Assembly (NCBI GenBank): GCA_029582155.1
Contig: CM055896.1
Location: 3,991,616 to 4,055,615 of the forward strand
Reading direction: 5' to 3'
Source: Panopea generosa
Taxonomy: Eukaryota > Mollusca > Bivalvia > Adapedonta > Hiatellidae
DNA: 64,000 bases
Below the pieces are notes generated by a model that worked only from the letters and a program-made list of their open reading frames with translations, did no database searches and was not told where the DNA came from. The number at the start of each line of letters is the position of its first letter. Positions within the stretch are counted from its first letter, which is position 1. The position numbers and the translations under genes were made by a program. Positions 32,887 to 47,465 of the stretch are shown here, in pieces.

Positions 32887-32949
32887 CAAAGGGAGCGTCA
32901 TGTCATCACAGTTGTTAATATTACTATGACTTACATCCATAGGAGTAGC
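32887..32949 (-). CDS. Probable short linker exon of the THAP-DDE transposase
   Basis: A 63-nt open segment (ATPMDVSHSNINNCDDMTLP) has a good acceptor (ttttgcag) and donor (gtaaga) on the minus strand, phase 0 on both sides, between the THAP and DDE exons. It rests on splice signals and frame only, so it is tentative. Confidence 0.4.
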
Positions 32950-33422
32950 CTGCAAAATGAATTAATAAAAATTAAAAGAAACAAAACAACCTGAGCTAAA
33001 TGACAATTTGGCAATGAATCATAAATGGCATTTATGGGCTTGAATTTTTTATTTTTTTTGCAAAAGCTTACTTTCCTGTAAATCATTATTTTCGTTGAAT
33101 ATCTTTTCGTCTTTTAATGTCTAAAACATACTAAATATAATGACTGATTCATACAAGTTTTACTAATAAAATATATTTTAATGAGTGCCTTACACAGCAA
33201 ATGTGCTGGAAGGTGTTTACGTGCTCTTTACCCAGTGCTTGCACTCCTTCCTCAGGAGAACCCTGGTGTGTGTGCGTGCTATGTTGCTTACAGACGTTTT
33301 TATACTACCGGTTCAGTTAAATGTTTGTTCCATGTTCTCTAACATCAATACAAAACTAAATATAACTTCATTTTTATTGGAAAATTTAATACTAGAAAAG
33401 ATAAATTTAACATACATAATAC

Positions 33423-33809
33423 AGTTTCCTTGGTTTTCTGTGGTTCTCTGTGGCAAAACTGCTGATTTGTGGATTTGATGGTTGACCTTGGTTTTTTAGT
33501 CGATGAGTTCCGTCTGTTTGGAAATATGGAGGGCAGTACATATTTCCTTCCAGGTCGTCGGCATTTGGGATGCAAAATAGTTGTCTTCTCCTCGTCAGTG
33601 AAATGGCAGTCACATATACGGTGGTTGTCTGTTGGTATCCATTCCCTAAGTTTGCCATCTCCATCCTTGTAGCTCCGTTTTATTCTAGACTGCCACTGTT
33701 CATACAATCTTTTTGGCTTTTTTGGAATTGTATAAAATGTTGCACAGGGTGGATTTTTACTTCTCTTGTGGTTACACATAGGTACATAACAGTAGTCGTC
33801 TGATGGCAT
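33423..33809 (-). CDS. THAP-domain exon of the transposase
   Basis: ATG at 33807-33809, 11 bases after an acceptor (tttcag). The THAP zinc-dependent DNA-binding domain (C2CH) fills the first ~90 residues: CYVPMCNH, W at QWQSRIKR, CDCHF, and YVLPSIF in place of the usual AVPTIF. A basic Ser/Thr/Lys linker follows. The 3' border is uncertain: a phase-0 donor after 33423 fits the next exon, while a stronger consensus donor (gtatgt) at 33415 does not keep the frame. In these elements the THAP domain binds the terminal repeats. No break seen in this exon. Confidence 0.8.
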
Positions 33810-34329
33810 TTTTATTGAACTGAAATAAAATTTATATAACAATAAACTTAAGTCACTAATAAATAGTTGTTGAGTAAAAATATTTATCAAAATTAAATGA
33901 ATAATGAAAAATGTACAGTACACTTACATGGGAATGTTGGTTTATGTATGTTGAAACTAGGCCACTCAGACACGAAGTTTTAAACTTCTTATTCATCTTT
34001 ATGTTCTCTTTATATATCTTGAATGCATTATGTATTTGAAACAAATTGATTAATTTCTTCTGCTATAATAACTTGTAATAATTTACATTTATTATGCCAG
34101 ACACACACATAATTTTAGTTTATGCTAACTTCACCTGCCCACACACTTGCAACAGTAATAAAGTCGCAATAAATAGATAATCATGGTCAAAAACCGCATA
34201 ATTTCTTATGTTCGTCCGTGTTACTAGCATACTCGCTAAAACTAAACTGCTTAAATAAATATTTGTATTACTAATGTATTAAAATTCAATTTACTTACGT
34301 GAAATCTACATTGCTTTAGCAGTGGACAC

Positions 34330-34420
34330 AGTGAAATGAATTCCCCTGAGCTCACATCTCGCGCATAATCTCGCTCTCGTACGCGACGAGAGTTCGGGAT
34401 TTCGAAGAGGTCAATACTGG
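34330..34420 (-). repeat. Candidate right terminal inverted repeat
   Basis: The reverse complement reads cccagtattgacc, ttcgaaatcccg, a palindrome-like ctctcgtcgcgtacgagag, then gagctcaggggaat, the same order as 17861-17940. Going inwards a donor-like gtaagt follows, upstream of the THAP exon, which fits a promoter-bearing end for the transposase gene. Confidence 0.55.
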
Positions 34421-34879
34421 GTAATTAACTCTAATGAAGCAAATATAACAAAATAAAATAAGTGTATGTCTTGTAAAATTACTGCTAAAACATAACGTGC
34501 GTCAAACATTTCAACTTTAAACTATATTTATTATAAACATTTGCATGATGCAAATATGATCCGATAGTAATACTTTGAGATAAATGCCGTGATACGTTCA
34601 TGTTCGTATATATTGATTTGATGCATGAAACAATTTGTAGTTATTCCCTTTTATATGTTTTTTTTTGTTTTTCCGTTACTTCCCTTTGATGCATTTTCGA
34701 GGTCGAGAAATATGCTTTTCTCTGCACACGGAACCGATTATTACGTAAATTGAACGTGGTCGGTCTTTGAGCAAGCATGCTAACCATAATAGCATACTGT
34801 AAACTAGTAGGTACTAAATTTATAGCAATTGTGATAATAATTTTATTTTTTATCGTCGCCACCGGTTTCCCGCCTCCAG

Positions 34880-35103
34880 AAGAGTATAAGTAGTGTGTAT
34901 AGTGCCGAGATACAGAAGACCCTTTTGTAGCCTCTCTGGTTCTTTTACATGCCTGGTGTAAAGCACTGACATGGGACCTCGATTTTTGTTTAAGTTACAT
35001 CCGAGAGAATGATAGATATTTTAGTTGGAGGAGTGAGGGATCGAACCTGCGATCCCTGGGTTCGCAGTCCGAGGCCTTAACCACTGGACCACTAATCTGC
35101 TCT
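34880..35103 (-). mobile_element. tRNA-derived SINE
   Basis: The minus strand starts with a tRNA-like head (gtggtccagtggttaaggcc, B box ggttcgatccctcac) and a body through gaggtcccatgtcagtgctt to about 34880. It lies just outside the right end of the compound transposon. Confidence 0.75.
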
Positions 35104-36420
35104 TTTTTATAACGATTAAATGTTTATTCTGACAAATCGAGTATTTCATGCAAAACTGCTCTTATTCATTATAAACTGAGAAGGCAGACAATCTCGTTTT
35201 GTGATATGCTATATATTACTAAATATTTATTGTGTAATGCAAAGATGCATCCAAATGTATTTTTAATTGAAGTATTTTAAACTAAATCGATATACTAAAC
35301 GCAGGAGTCTAATGACATTTTAATGTAAAATACTTGTGCGCGGTTATGACCAGCGATGCAAGGTGTGCATGACAGATTGACTATCAATGAGATCTTTGCG
35401 CTACATTACTGCGTAACATTCCAGTAATCTGTAATAGCGATAGTGTTTGTAAATGTGTGTTACTGAAAGCTGTATAATAACGGTGCATAGTATACATAGA
35501 TGTGCAGTTTTGTATTCTTAACGCATTTAAAACGCAAACTTATTGTATTATTAATTTCATCTGCGTACAACGAAATACTAATAACATCAATATCATACAC
35601 TATATGTACATAGCCATTCAAATATGTATATAACAAGAGACTATCACACAATGCAAAAGACACAATTAACTTTCACGTAATAAACTATGTGTTATAGTAT
35701 GTAATAGTGTGTAATAGTGTGTAATAATGTGTATCATGCTCAGATAAACAAGATACTAAAAACTCTGACAAGAAAAATGAGAGCACTATTGCGCAATATA
35801 AAATATCGAGTATCTCCTTAATATGAATGATGAACCAATACAAATATTTTTTACTATGCTTTTAAATATATCATTCCTTCAACTTCAACACTTTACTTAA
35901 AACACAAAATAATATGTCAACGGATAGCAGATCTTGGATAAAAGATTTTTCAACAGTCAAATACTGGCGGTTTTACAAGCGTTAAATATATATTATCATG
36001 CTTTTTATTGCTGGTCTGTTTACGTAGTGAATCTGGCGTAATGCACGTAATTTGAATTAATTGATGCTGTTTTCATGTTATCCAAGTCTTGATGGATTAT
36101 GAGGTTGTAGATGAATGGTACGTGATGTCACATGTAGATATTCACGACATATGACAAGGATGCTGATCGCGTGATTCTAACTTATTCGAAAATAATCGAC
36201 CATCTGATTAAATAGATGAATTCGGTTGTCGAATTTCGAATTATTGACCACAATGGTGTGAGGGACTATTTTTATTTGAACTTATAAAATACACATTTTT
36301 CTTTCTTGATGTGGTTGGGATTTGGGTTTACAATTTTTAACCGTTTTTACAGTTGGTAGATACACCGTTCTCGGGGTCTTCTTGGTGGTTAAGCAGTATA
36401 GATACACCTTATATGATCGG
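35104..36420. other. AT-rich non-coding stretch
   Basis: No gene seen. A short tandem repeat of gtgtaatagt-like units (about 4 copies) lies at 35690-35745. Confidence 0.5.
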
Positions 36421-36499
36421 TAAGTCATCGATTACCTTCCCGACTATTCATACGTGGACAACTCGTAGCTGTAGAACAAAATTAAGGCTAATCATCACA

Positions 36500-36575
36500 T
36501 AAACAATGGCCCGGCGCGTATTCGAACTCGTGATCCCTGGATTGACACCCTAGGCTGAACTAGGCAGATACTGCC
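36500..36575 (-). mobile_element. tRNA-like SINE head fragment
   Basis: The minus strand reads a tRNA-like sequence with ggtgtcaatccagggatcac and gagttcgaatacgcgccggg. The anticodon arm is similar to that of family C; the body is not recognisable. Confidence 0.45.
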
Positions 36576-36759
36576 CTTCTTCAAGTAGCTGGCACATTTT
36601 TTTCCACCTATAGCCGGACTAAGAATTTCAGGTTTGCGACGTAGTTGATCTTGAGACAATGCCTTTGGTCACTTAGTCGTGCAGAACCTTTGAACACTCT
36701 GTCATACATCTCGTGTAAAACGCGCTCTGGACTGCTGCAGTATCATGCATTATATTATA

Positions 36760-37102
36760 TACATTGACTAAGACCGCAACGTGGTCTAGTGGTATAGCGT
36801 TCGCCTCGCATGTGGAAGGTCGTGGGTTCGATCCCCAACCGAGTCATACCAAAGACTTTAGAAATGGGACTAAAATCTTCCTCGCTTAGCGCTCAGCATT
36901 TAGAGGAAAGTTCTAGGTCTGGTCCACCCGGTGTCAGTGTATTGTGACTGATGTTGGTATTATACCATGTGTCTGCGGCATTATACTCCAGTGTGACAGC
37001 GCTTAGAATACTGTCTCAAGTAGACACCGTCGCGATATGACTGAAAAAGTGTTGAAAGCGACGCTAAAACACCATAGAACAACAACACCATTACATTGAC
37101 TA
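36760..37102 (+). mobile_element. tRNA-Ala/Val-like SINE with 11-bp target site duplication
   Basis: Body 36771-37091: head with gtggtctagtggtatagcgt and B box gtgggttcgatcccc, then a conserved body (agcgctcagcatttagagg, gtagacaccgtcgcgatatg) ending aacaacaacaccat. The flanks repeat tacattgacta at 36760-36770 and 37092-37102. Related copies lie at 38090 (minus) and 40858. Confidence 0.9.
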
Positions 37103-37316
37103 GTCTATAGAACCATTAATATCCTAACGTTCATATACCACATAGAATATAGTAGTAGTAGTATATTACAAAACGTATACTACTGTATAGATTTAAAGCA
37201 TGATATCAAACGGTGGAGATCACAATTATAGTTATTTCATTTTACTACACATTTCTTATTATAGTTTAAATCAATGGTGTGTAGATAGTTTCGCCCATTC
37301 TTCATAGTATTTTTTA

Positions 37317-37475
37317 TACTGAACGGACCAGATAACCCGCCAGCTGACATTTTGTGTACCTGAACTTTTATGTATTTTCTCAGAAAATAATTTCCTTTAA
37401 AGTTTGACTTCAATTAGAAAAATTGATGCTATGATAATTGTCAGTTAAATGGCGATAAACCTCTTCAAAAAAGAA
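37317..37475. mobile_element. Half of a MITE related to 29896-30121
   Basis: The start tactgaacggaccagataac, then gccagctgacattttgtg, matches the left end of the 226-bp MITE. The opposite end is not clear, so it is diverged or truncated. Confidence 0.5.
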
Positions 37476-38089
37476 CTGCTCTCCCTCATTCAATATCTAA
37501 TATTTGAAATGATATTTGATCCACAATATAGCGTTGACAAGTTTACCATTTTTAAAATATTAGTAATGCCCACATGATCATGTTTACGTATTAATTAAAA
37601 AAGAATAATGCGTTTATATATAAATGTACATTTTAATTATCCATGCCTGAATGGGATTGGGAATTTAATATAAGACTGTGTGTAGAGTAGTATTATTTTG
37701 ATGAATTAAGTTTCGAATTGCTAATTTCACTGTTCATGGTGTGTCGCTAACAATATGTTAATTATTGTGAAAAACATCTTAGTCATATATCAATATCTAA
37801 ATTATATAAATTTAGACCTATTATGCTAACTAAGAAAAATAAGAAGTTAAACATTTTAAAATGTATTTAAGAAAATCCTTCTATAAGAAATAATACCCCT
37901 TGAAAACCAGATTGTTTCGTAAATATGTATATCGAATATACGAAATTTGTTGTTTGTTCAGTTGTATATATATATATGTACAAAATCGTGTCTTTGTCAT
38001 GTTTTATGTATATCTTTGTTATGTATAAGAGGTTATCGATTGCACATGATCTTGAATATAAGTTTATTGTTGATGTAGTTCATGTATAG

Positions 38090-38390
38090 TCTTTAGCGTC
38101 GCTTTCAACAAATTGTCAGCCATATCGCGACGGTGTCTACTTGAGAGAGTTTTCTATGTGCTACCACACTTGAGTATCATGCTGCAGGCAGTATGATATC
38201 CCGTCAAATAACTTAATACTGAAACTGGGCCAATCACACGTAGAACTATCCTCGAAATGCTGAGCGCCAAGCAAGGTAGCTTCTAAAACAATATCTCAAG
38301 TAGTTTGTAGACCCGATTGGAGGTTGAACCCACGGCATTCTGAAGCGTGGCATGCGCTCTACCAATATACCATCGCGTTGCGGTTTAATT
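38090..38390 (-). mobile_element. tRNA-Ala/Val-like SINE
   Basis: Reverse-complement copy of the family at 36771: catatcgcgacggtgtctac, gctgagcgccaagcaaggta and a diverged head with ggttgaacccacggcattc near 38310-38380. Confidence 0.8.
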
Positions 38391-40857
38391 GAAATTTAAT
38401 TGTTTAAATAAAATATAATAGTGAGTCATTAACTTATATAAAAATTGTATGTCTTGCTTTTAAACACAATATGAACGATTATAGTTTTAAATGTCAAAAC
38501 GTCCTTTAAAATATAAAAGTTTGTCACAACAATTAAATTTTTTGAAATAGTACTTTAAAACGCAAAAATATGTAACTAAGGATTTAATAAAACTGCGAAC
38601 GAAAACTGCGAAAGCTGATCCATACAATATAATTTCGTTTCAATTTATGTCAATAAAAATAATTGCCCTGTGACGTTCATGCATTCAAATTGTTATTACA
38701 TCGTGAAAACAATCTAGTAAATATATATAATATTTGCCCTGATCAATACATGATAATACTCCCTAAGCACCGTTTGAAAGAATTAAACTTGATGCACAAT
38801 GCATTGATATATTAATGGATTAATACTTGTGTTTTCAAACATTTAAATGAAAAATAAAGTGAATACAAATAGTCCCCTACGTTTTTAATGAAATAAGAAC
38901 GACATTTGTTTAAATTGTATGCTTAATACTTGACATTTATTTTAATTCTATGTTAAAAAAGCATATTTTAATATAATAGATAATCAGTACTGTTATTATG
39001 AATTCGAATCGCACTACAATTCAATTTAAAGTAAACTTTCTATAAGAGGTAAACAAATATAAAGTTTAACGGCGTAACGCCTATCTATTTTAGTTTAATA
39101 ATACTTAATATAAAGATTAAAAATAAATATATTCAATGGACCAGCCACTAACATATTTATCATAATACTAATCCTGTACACATTTTTGGTAAGTAAGTGT
39201 CAAACTGTTTATATACAAATAATCTAACTCAATAACAAATAAACAATTTTATAAAATATATAATATTTTAATTCCCTTTTTCACAATTTCTAAGTATACT
39301 GTACTATATATTTTGCAAGTGTTACGGCCCTTTGGAACATATGTGTTGACGTTTTTGTATACTTCTTCGTTGTTAAGTATTTTCATTGTCCTATCAACAT
39401 GTTTTTGTAAAAAAGCATTATTTCAGTTTACATAACTATCATTATTAATATTAATAATATCAGTATTATCATTATAAATATAACAATTATAATTATGCTT
39501 ATATAATTATACTAATAATGCTTATTATAATTATTATTACTATAATCACGACCATCATCATCATCATCAGAAGTAGCAGCAGCAATACTAGTGAGTTTGT
39601 ATGTAAGTTCACATGACTATTCAGTCAGCTCGACCATTCCCGCCTCTGATACGTTTCATCTAGGCCTTTTCCGCCTACGTTGCGGGGTATCTCGATCATT
39701 TCCGCCATTGTCCGATATACTGCTATTGTTTGTTGAAGATATCAGGTTTAAACAGATCTTATAAAATATTCAAACACAACGTCAGAAGAATTACACATGG
39801 GACTGAATATAACAAATGAGCAATGGTTAGATACATAACTGGAATGTCAGTAAGAAAGACATTAATTTAATTCACAAATCTTGAGAAAGGTAAAATAAAT
39901 ACAGCACTTGTAACTGTATATAAGAGATAGAAAAACATGAATAGTGTGTACGAAAGAAAGGGTCAGATTAGAAATGCAGAAACGTTTGCAGAAATATCAC
40001 ATTAAAGATTGAATCGGCAAGTATAAATGGAAATGAACAGTAGAAGGTAAGTACTTATATGCCCTTGAACGATGGGATTAAAGCATGTTAGATACCGAAG
40101 GAAAGTGAGAGGTAAAGAGAGAGAACGGTGCTTAAGCCTTCGAGACCGGTGCTTAAGCTTTTGTAAGAACAGTCTATCAATGTGAGATGGACAGACCTCA
40201 TTTGATGAAGATTTCAAAATCAGGGTAATACTATTTGTTTTACTAGCAAACGGCCAATCTAAATGTAGGCATGCAATGGGTTTATTTCTAGTCATTTTAT
40301 ATATCTCAGTAAAGACTAACCACTGGTTGCGCACATTTCTATGACGAAATGTAAACGTTTGAATTAATTGTATTTCCGGTCAGTAAGAATGATGCCCCTT
40401 TCCAGATTTTATCAAATTTTAAGGTGGTCTAAGCGTTTGGTTGTCAAACAAGATGTCGAGTGTTCAAACAGCAGTCAGTACCATAATAATGTTTTTTATT
40501 TATTCCATAAAACTGTTTTATTTATCATTGAACTAATTGTAGTATATCATTTTTAAATTAAACTGTTTATATTATTTATTTTACATCGATTGTAAAAGCT
40601 CTTACAATAAAGACAAAGAACTTCTTGGTAGAAACAGTTCTAAGCACAGGTAGATGAAGTATCTCTCTCTCTAGGACACTCATCAAACTAAAAAAACAAT
40701 CAATATATTTAACACTTTGATACTTACTTTATCGTTGTATGTATAAGTGTCCATTTTAAAAAGATAGACATAGAAATGTGCTTTACTCAATGCTGGTTTC
40801 GCAACTTGATTCTAGTACGCAACAAAATAAGTCCATGCTTCAACAGTTTGTATCAAA
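38391..40857. other. AT-rich non-coding stretch
   Basis: No gene seen. It contains an ATT/ATA-rich microsatellite at about 39440-39540 followed by (atc)n near 39552-39570, and a locally GC-richer patch at 39625-39710. Confidence 0.5.
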
Positions 40858-41105
40858 ACCGCAGCATTGGTCTAGGGGTAGACCGTCCGTCTCACAAGCC
40901 GTTGGTTCGATTCCTGGCCGGGTCATACCAAAAACAAACTTAAAATATGGTACTTGGAGCTAATTCGCTTGGCGCTCAGTATTCAAAAGATAGTTCAAGA
41001 TCTGGTCGGTCCAATAAGTGCCATGTGACTTGTTGGAGTATCATATTACGTATCTGAGGAATGGTACTTAAGCATGGCAGCGTTTCTCGAAACACATCCA
41101 CGTGA
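40858..41105 (+). mobile_element. tRNA-Ala/Val-like SINE, 3'-diverged
   Basis: The head gcattggtctaggggtagac with B box gttggttcgattcctgg, then cttggcgctcagtattcaa and a body as in 36771. The 3' part fades near 41105. Confidence 0.8.
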
Positions 41106-41750
41106 CACATTCATTGCATAACTGGACATTATAAATATGTACGAAAAGTAAGGGATTGTTTGTCCAAGTGGCATACAATATTAAAGTGTTTTTTTTACAA
41201 GATTTAAAAGCTTTTTTTAATTTCTACCATATTTTCACCATAAAAAAACAGCAATGTTGACATTTAATAGAATAATTCCAGTTGGTCCTTGACATAATTG
41301 TTTACAAATAAATAACCAGTATACTACAAAATAAAGACCGCATTGTTACTATTAATATGATGTCAACGGTAAGGAAGAAACATGAATTTACCTCATACAA
41401 TATTTACCGTAAAATATCACTCATACACAAATTATCACAATATGAAATGCATTAGGCATTCTCTTTGTACAAGCTAACAATATTGAAATGGTGAAATAAA
41501 TGAGATGATGATGATATAAAAAGGAGGGACTTTTAAAAACAACTACTCAACGTTAAAAACTATTTTGAAACAAGAAAATACTGGGGGAAAATAATTTTTA
41601 GAACTAAAACATGTCTGTCCGCGAACATTATAATTACATATTTACCAGTAAAATAGTTCTCATCAAATAATTAGACATTCTTCTCGATTGCCATGAATAT
41701 TCGCACATTTAACATTCCCTAATAATGTTCGAGATTACTAATAAATCAGT

Positions 41751-43785
<2,035 letters not shown>

Positions 43786-45100
43786 CTTGATTGTGTGTGT
43801 ATTTTCTAAGTTGGTACTAGTAATTTAAAACTTTCCTTTCTCGTTCTGGTTGTTTGTCCTTTTTCAGTCCACGCCGTCGTCTTTCTCAAATTATTAAAGT
43901 TAATAATTTAAAAGAATGATCGCTAGATATATGCAATATATTAGTGCATGTATGGATAATATTTTTTTAAACAATTTGTTGAAACCATTTTTATATTATG
44001 AGAACCCAGTTATAGAATACGGGAGGAAAATAGTGTTGCTGGTGACAAAAACAAACACTGTTTTACACAGGGTTCAAACATGGATCTCCCGCGCAATAAT
44101 CTACAGCTCTAACCGATTCACTGGTCAGGAACATAAATGCTTTCTAACTGATATTCTAATCTATGATGCCCTGCAATTTCCGAACATTTACAATAGTCGA
44201 GATCATATAAGCTTTAACTTTGACTTCATTCCATGGGTCAGGTCACAATACACAGCGGTAATTTGCATCAGGTATGGTTCAGATAGTTAAATTATAGTAA
44301 ATATTATAAATTATACCTGATATTTTATTGTGTTCTAATAATATAAAACTTACTGGTTAAGTTGAGAAATTACATTATATAGAGAGATTTTATCACCGGC
44401 CGCGATTTAATAAGAAGTTATACATAACAATTATATACATTCATCTCTTCGAGTTCTCTACATTATGATTATTCATTACAACTCTAAGACTTATACAATA
44501 TCAATTTTATATAAATATTCTTTTATATTTTTTATATCAATAAATTTTAATATAAGTCGTGAAACTATAATTACATTTGTTCCGTGTCATGCAATTGCTC
44601 CTAACTTTTTAATTTTACTGTTTTTATTTGCTTGTCAAATTGCTTGACACCATCAAACCCCCGCGAGATCCCGATAATGGCATTTCGTTTAAATGAGATT
44701 TAAAATTAAATGATGTGTAAACTTCTTAACATGTGATCCATAATACGATACGCTGTTTTAATTGGGTGATTATTTATAGGTTTAATACACGGGCTCAATA
44801 TCGTATCAAAATGATATTAACGTGTATCCTTTTGACAGTACCTTTGATTGACATGCGATAGACACAATCGTTAGATTATTATCACCTGTTAGTATCGACG
44901 ACCTGTCTATTTTGATTGGATCACGCGAGCAATTATATGTTGACTTTATGCCATGATTAAGTCAAGATCACGGTTACAGTACACATTATTGTAACCACGA
45001 CAATTTCAATTGATAATGAAATTGTAGTACCACCGAAGAGGGCAATACTGAACTAAAATTTGTTGGATTATTTTTTTTTAAATAAATCGGTAAGTACTAA
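43786..45100. other. Non-coding stretch with a SINE-like head
   Basis: Mostly AT-rich. At about 44060-44135 the minus strand has a tRNA-like head (ccagtgaatcggttagagct and gtttgaaccctg). The 124-codon open frame at 43916-44290 runs across it and is not supported as a gene. Confidence 0.45.
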
Positions 45101-45104
45101 ACTA

Positions 45105-46160
45105 ACGATTTCTTACACCGACGTTAGTGTTTTCTGCTATGGTTTGTTGACACCGACGTAAGTGTTGTCTGTTATCGATTGTTTACACGGTCGTTAGTGT
45201 TATCTGTTATCGGTTGATTAAACCGACGCTATTGTAACAGGTTATTGGTTGTTTACACCGACGTTAGTGTTATCTGTTAACGGTTGTTTACGCCAACGTT
45301 AGTTTTATCTGTTATCGGTTGTTTACACCGACGATAGTGTTATCTGTTATCGGTTGTTTAAACCGACGTAAGTGTTATCTGTTATCGGTTGTTTATTACT
45401 CCAACGCTTTTGTAACAATTTATTGGTTGTTTACACCGTCGTTGGTGTTATCTGTTTTCGGTTGTTCAATCCGACGCTATTGTAACAAGTTATCGGTTGT
45501 TTACACCGACGTTAGTGTTATCTGTCATCGGTTGTTTACGCCGACGTTATTGTATTAAGTTATCGGTTGTTTACACCGACGTTAGTATTATCTATTATCG
45601 ATGTTTTAAGCCGACGCTATTGTAATAAGTTATTGGTTGTTTACACCGTCGTTAGTGTTATCTGTTATCGATTGTTTAAGCCGACGCTATTGTAACACGT
45701 TATCGGTTGTTTACACCGACGTTAGTGGTATCTGTTATCGGTCGTTTACGCCGACGCTATTGTAACAAGTTATCGGTTGTTTACATCGACGTTAGTGTTA
45801 TCTGTTATCGGTCGTTTACGCCGACGCTATTGTAACAAGTTATCGGTTGTTTACATCGACGTAAGTGTTATCTGTTGTTTACACCAACGTTAGTGTTATC
45901 TGTTATCGGTTGTTTACACCGACGTTAGTGTTATCTGTTATCGTTTATTTACACCAACGTTAGTGTTATCAATAACCGTTTGTTGACACCGACGTGTTAT
46001 CAGATATCGATTATTTACACCGACATTAGTGTTGTCCGTTATAGATTCTTTAAACCGACAAGTAGTGTTGCATCGACGTTAGTTTTATTATTCATAACTG
46101 TTTATTAACATCGACGTTAGTGTTATAAGTTATCGATTGTTTACACCGAAGCCAGTTTTA
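45105..46160. repeat. 35-bp minisatellite with alternating variants
   Basis: About 30 units of 35 bp share cggttgtttac-ccgacg. Variant A continues ttagtgttatctgttat, variant B ctattgtaacaagttat. From about 45410 to 45870 A and B alternate, giving a 70-bp higher-order unit; both edges are mainly A and more diverged. GC content is above the surroundings. Confidence 0.95.
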
Positions 46161-46655
46161 TTCTGTGTTCATAGGTGGAGCATTTGGATTTAAATAGTTT
46201 AAGGTGAGTATTGTTTAATTGAAGTGTATATTATTTAAAAATATATGTATGGTATTGTTTTTGTTTTGATATCGCTGCTGCGTTTTTTGTTGTGTTAAGT
46301 CATAAACAGGAGTATTGAGTAGATAGATATTGATAAATCTCGAATTTATTGTCGAGAGGCGATATTCTGGTGGAGCATGGACCATTGTCAATTTTTATTG
46401 TATTGATTTGAGTAGAACTTTAGCAAATGTAACTATTTTTGTATTATATTATTAGTTGGTTTGTTGTAAATAAATGATCTTGGTGTTTATAATAGTATTC
46501 TGTCGTTTTTCTTTTATTTTGAAGAAGAGACATACTACTAAATGAATGCTACTTGCCTGTCAGATCATAAGCAAAACGTACAGTACTGTGCTGATGTGGT
46601 ATTTGGTTGGTGGACCTCAAGAAAATTGTGATTTGAAGCGCGATATTTTAGAATA
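46161..46655. other. AT-rich spacer, nothing recognised
   Basis: No gene, repeat or SINE recognised. Confidence 0.5.
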
Positions 46656-46810
46656 AGAAAATAGTAATTTTTTGGTAGGCATCGGACCCAGATCGATTGA
46701 CCGTGGGTTCGATCCTCCGCCGAGGTGTTGTTTGATGTGCTTGAGCAAGACACTTTATCCGCATATGCTTAGTACTAGTGATACCCGGGAATACCTTGAA
46801 CCTGAAGTTG
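46655..46810 (+). mobile_element. tRNA-derived SINE (partner of 3025)
   Basis: The head includes gatcgattgaccgtgggttc and gatcctccgccgagg, followed by cttgagcaagacactttatcc and an end near cctgaagttg. It shares head and body order with the minus-strand copy at 3025-3152. Confidence 0.6.
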
Positions 46811-47195
46811 TGTTAACTTGTTTCACAATTTAGGTCAAATAATTAAGTTAAAAAAAATAAAATGTGTATTGTCTTTAATAAGTTTATAAATTAAATATTA
46901 TATCATGTTTCTTTTGATGCAAATTTTAGCTATCGATATTGCATCAGCGTTTGGTTTACTATTGTGTCTAGGTGTCTTGTCGTTATGTGGATTGATCAAT
47001 ATATCGGAATTTCCCGTCAGCTCAAAAATAATCTTCATTTGTTTAATAAATTTACATTGTTATACATTTCGCTGTAGCATAATCAAATATGAGAGTAATG
47101 ATGATGTTCGCTTTTGCATAAAGGGAGTATATCAGGGGGAAAATGCTATACATGTCTTGAAAGTACGATTTATTTTTAAAATGAGCAATTTTAAT

Positions 47196-47465
47196 GCCGA
47201 TCCCGATTAACTCAGTCGTTAGCGCGTCTGTCTGTCACTCCAGGGGTCGTGAGTTCAAATCCCTGCTCGGCACAATCTCCGTGATGTTTGATACTTGACT
47301 TTGCGTCTCATTATCATTCGTCTCTTACCGCTGATTCAAGTGGAAAAGTTATCAGTTACTTCAGGTGATTTGGTGTGCCTTAATACTGGTTAACCTACTA
47401 GGATCCGTGGAAACAATGGTTGGGCTAACTGATCGTCTGTTAGCTCACGATGACGCTGAATATAC
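47196..47465 (+). mobile_element. tRNA-derived SINE (family C), best copy
   Basis: The first 75 bases still look like a whole tRNA (gccgatcccgattaactcag, ending gagttcaaatccctgctcgg). The body has cgtctcattatcattcgtc and gaaacaatggttgggctaac, then tgatcgtctgttagctcacg. Because the tRNA-like part runs straight into the SINE body shared with 32549, I do not call it a tRNA gene. Confidence 0.8.

Larger units (their letters stand above)
17861..34420. mobile_element. Compound ISL2EU-like DNA transposon region
   Basis: Two convergent genes, a SWIM/YqaJ/PHD protein on + and a THAP/DDE transposase on -, lie between similar inverted ends. The left end (about 17861-17940) and the reverse complement of the right end (about 34330-34420) share cccag, ttcgaaa, a run of ctctcg/gcgag, and an exact 14-mer gagctcaggggaat, with indels between. 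Elements pairing a THAP-DDE transposase with a YqaJ protein are known in the ISL2EU branch of the PIF/Harbinger-ISL2EU group. The target-site duplication could not be settled. At 16.5 kb it is long, because it holds a palindrome, a LINE fragment, SINEs and a MITE. An alternative is a smaller element with the left similarity due to a second end. Confidence 0.6.

Noticed and set aside
45319-45558. 79-codon frame
   Set aside because: Translation of the 35-bp minisatellite.
46905-47210. 101-codon frame with a hydrophobic start
   Set aside because: It ends inside a SINE, and no family is recognised.
47196-47272. Possible functional tRNA gene
   Set aside because: The tRNA-like part continues directly into a SINE body shared with 32549; stem pairing looks imperfect. 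The same reasoning applies to the heads at 165, 12903, 36771 and 35103.
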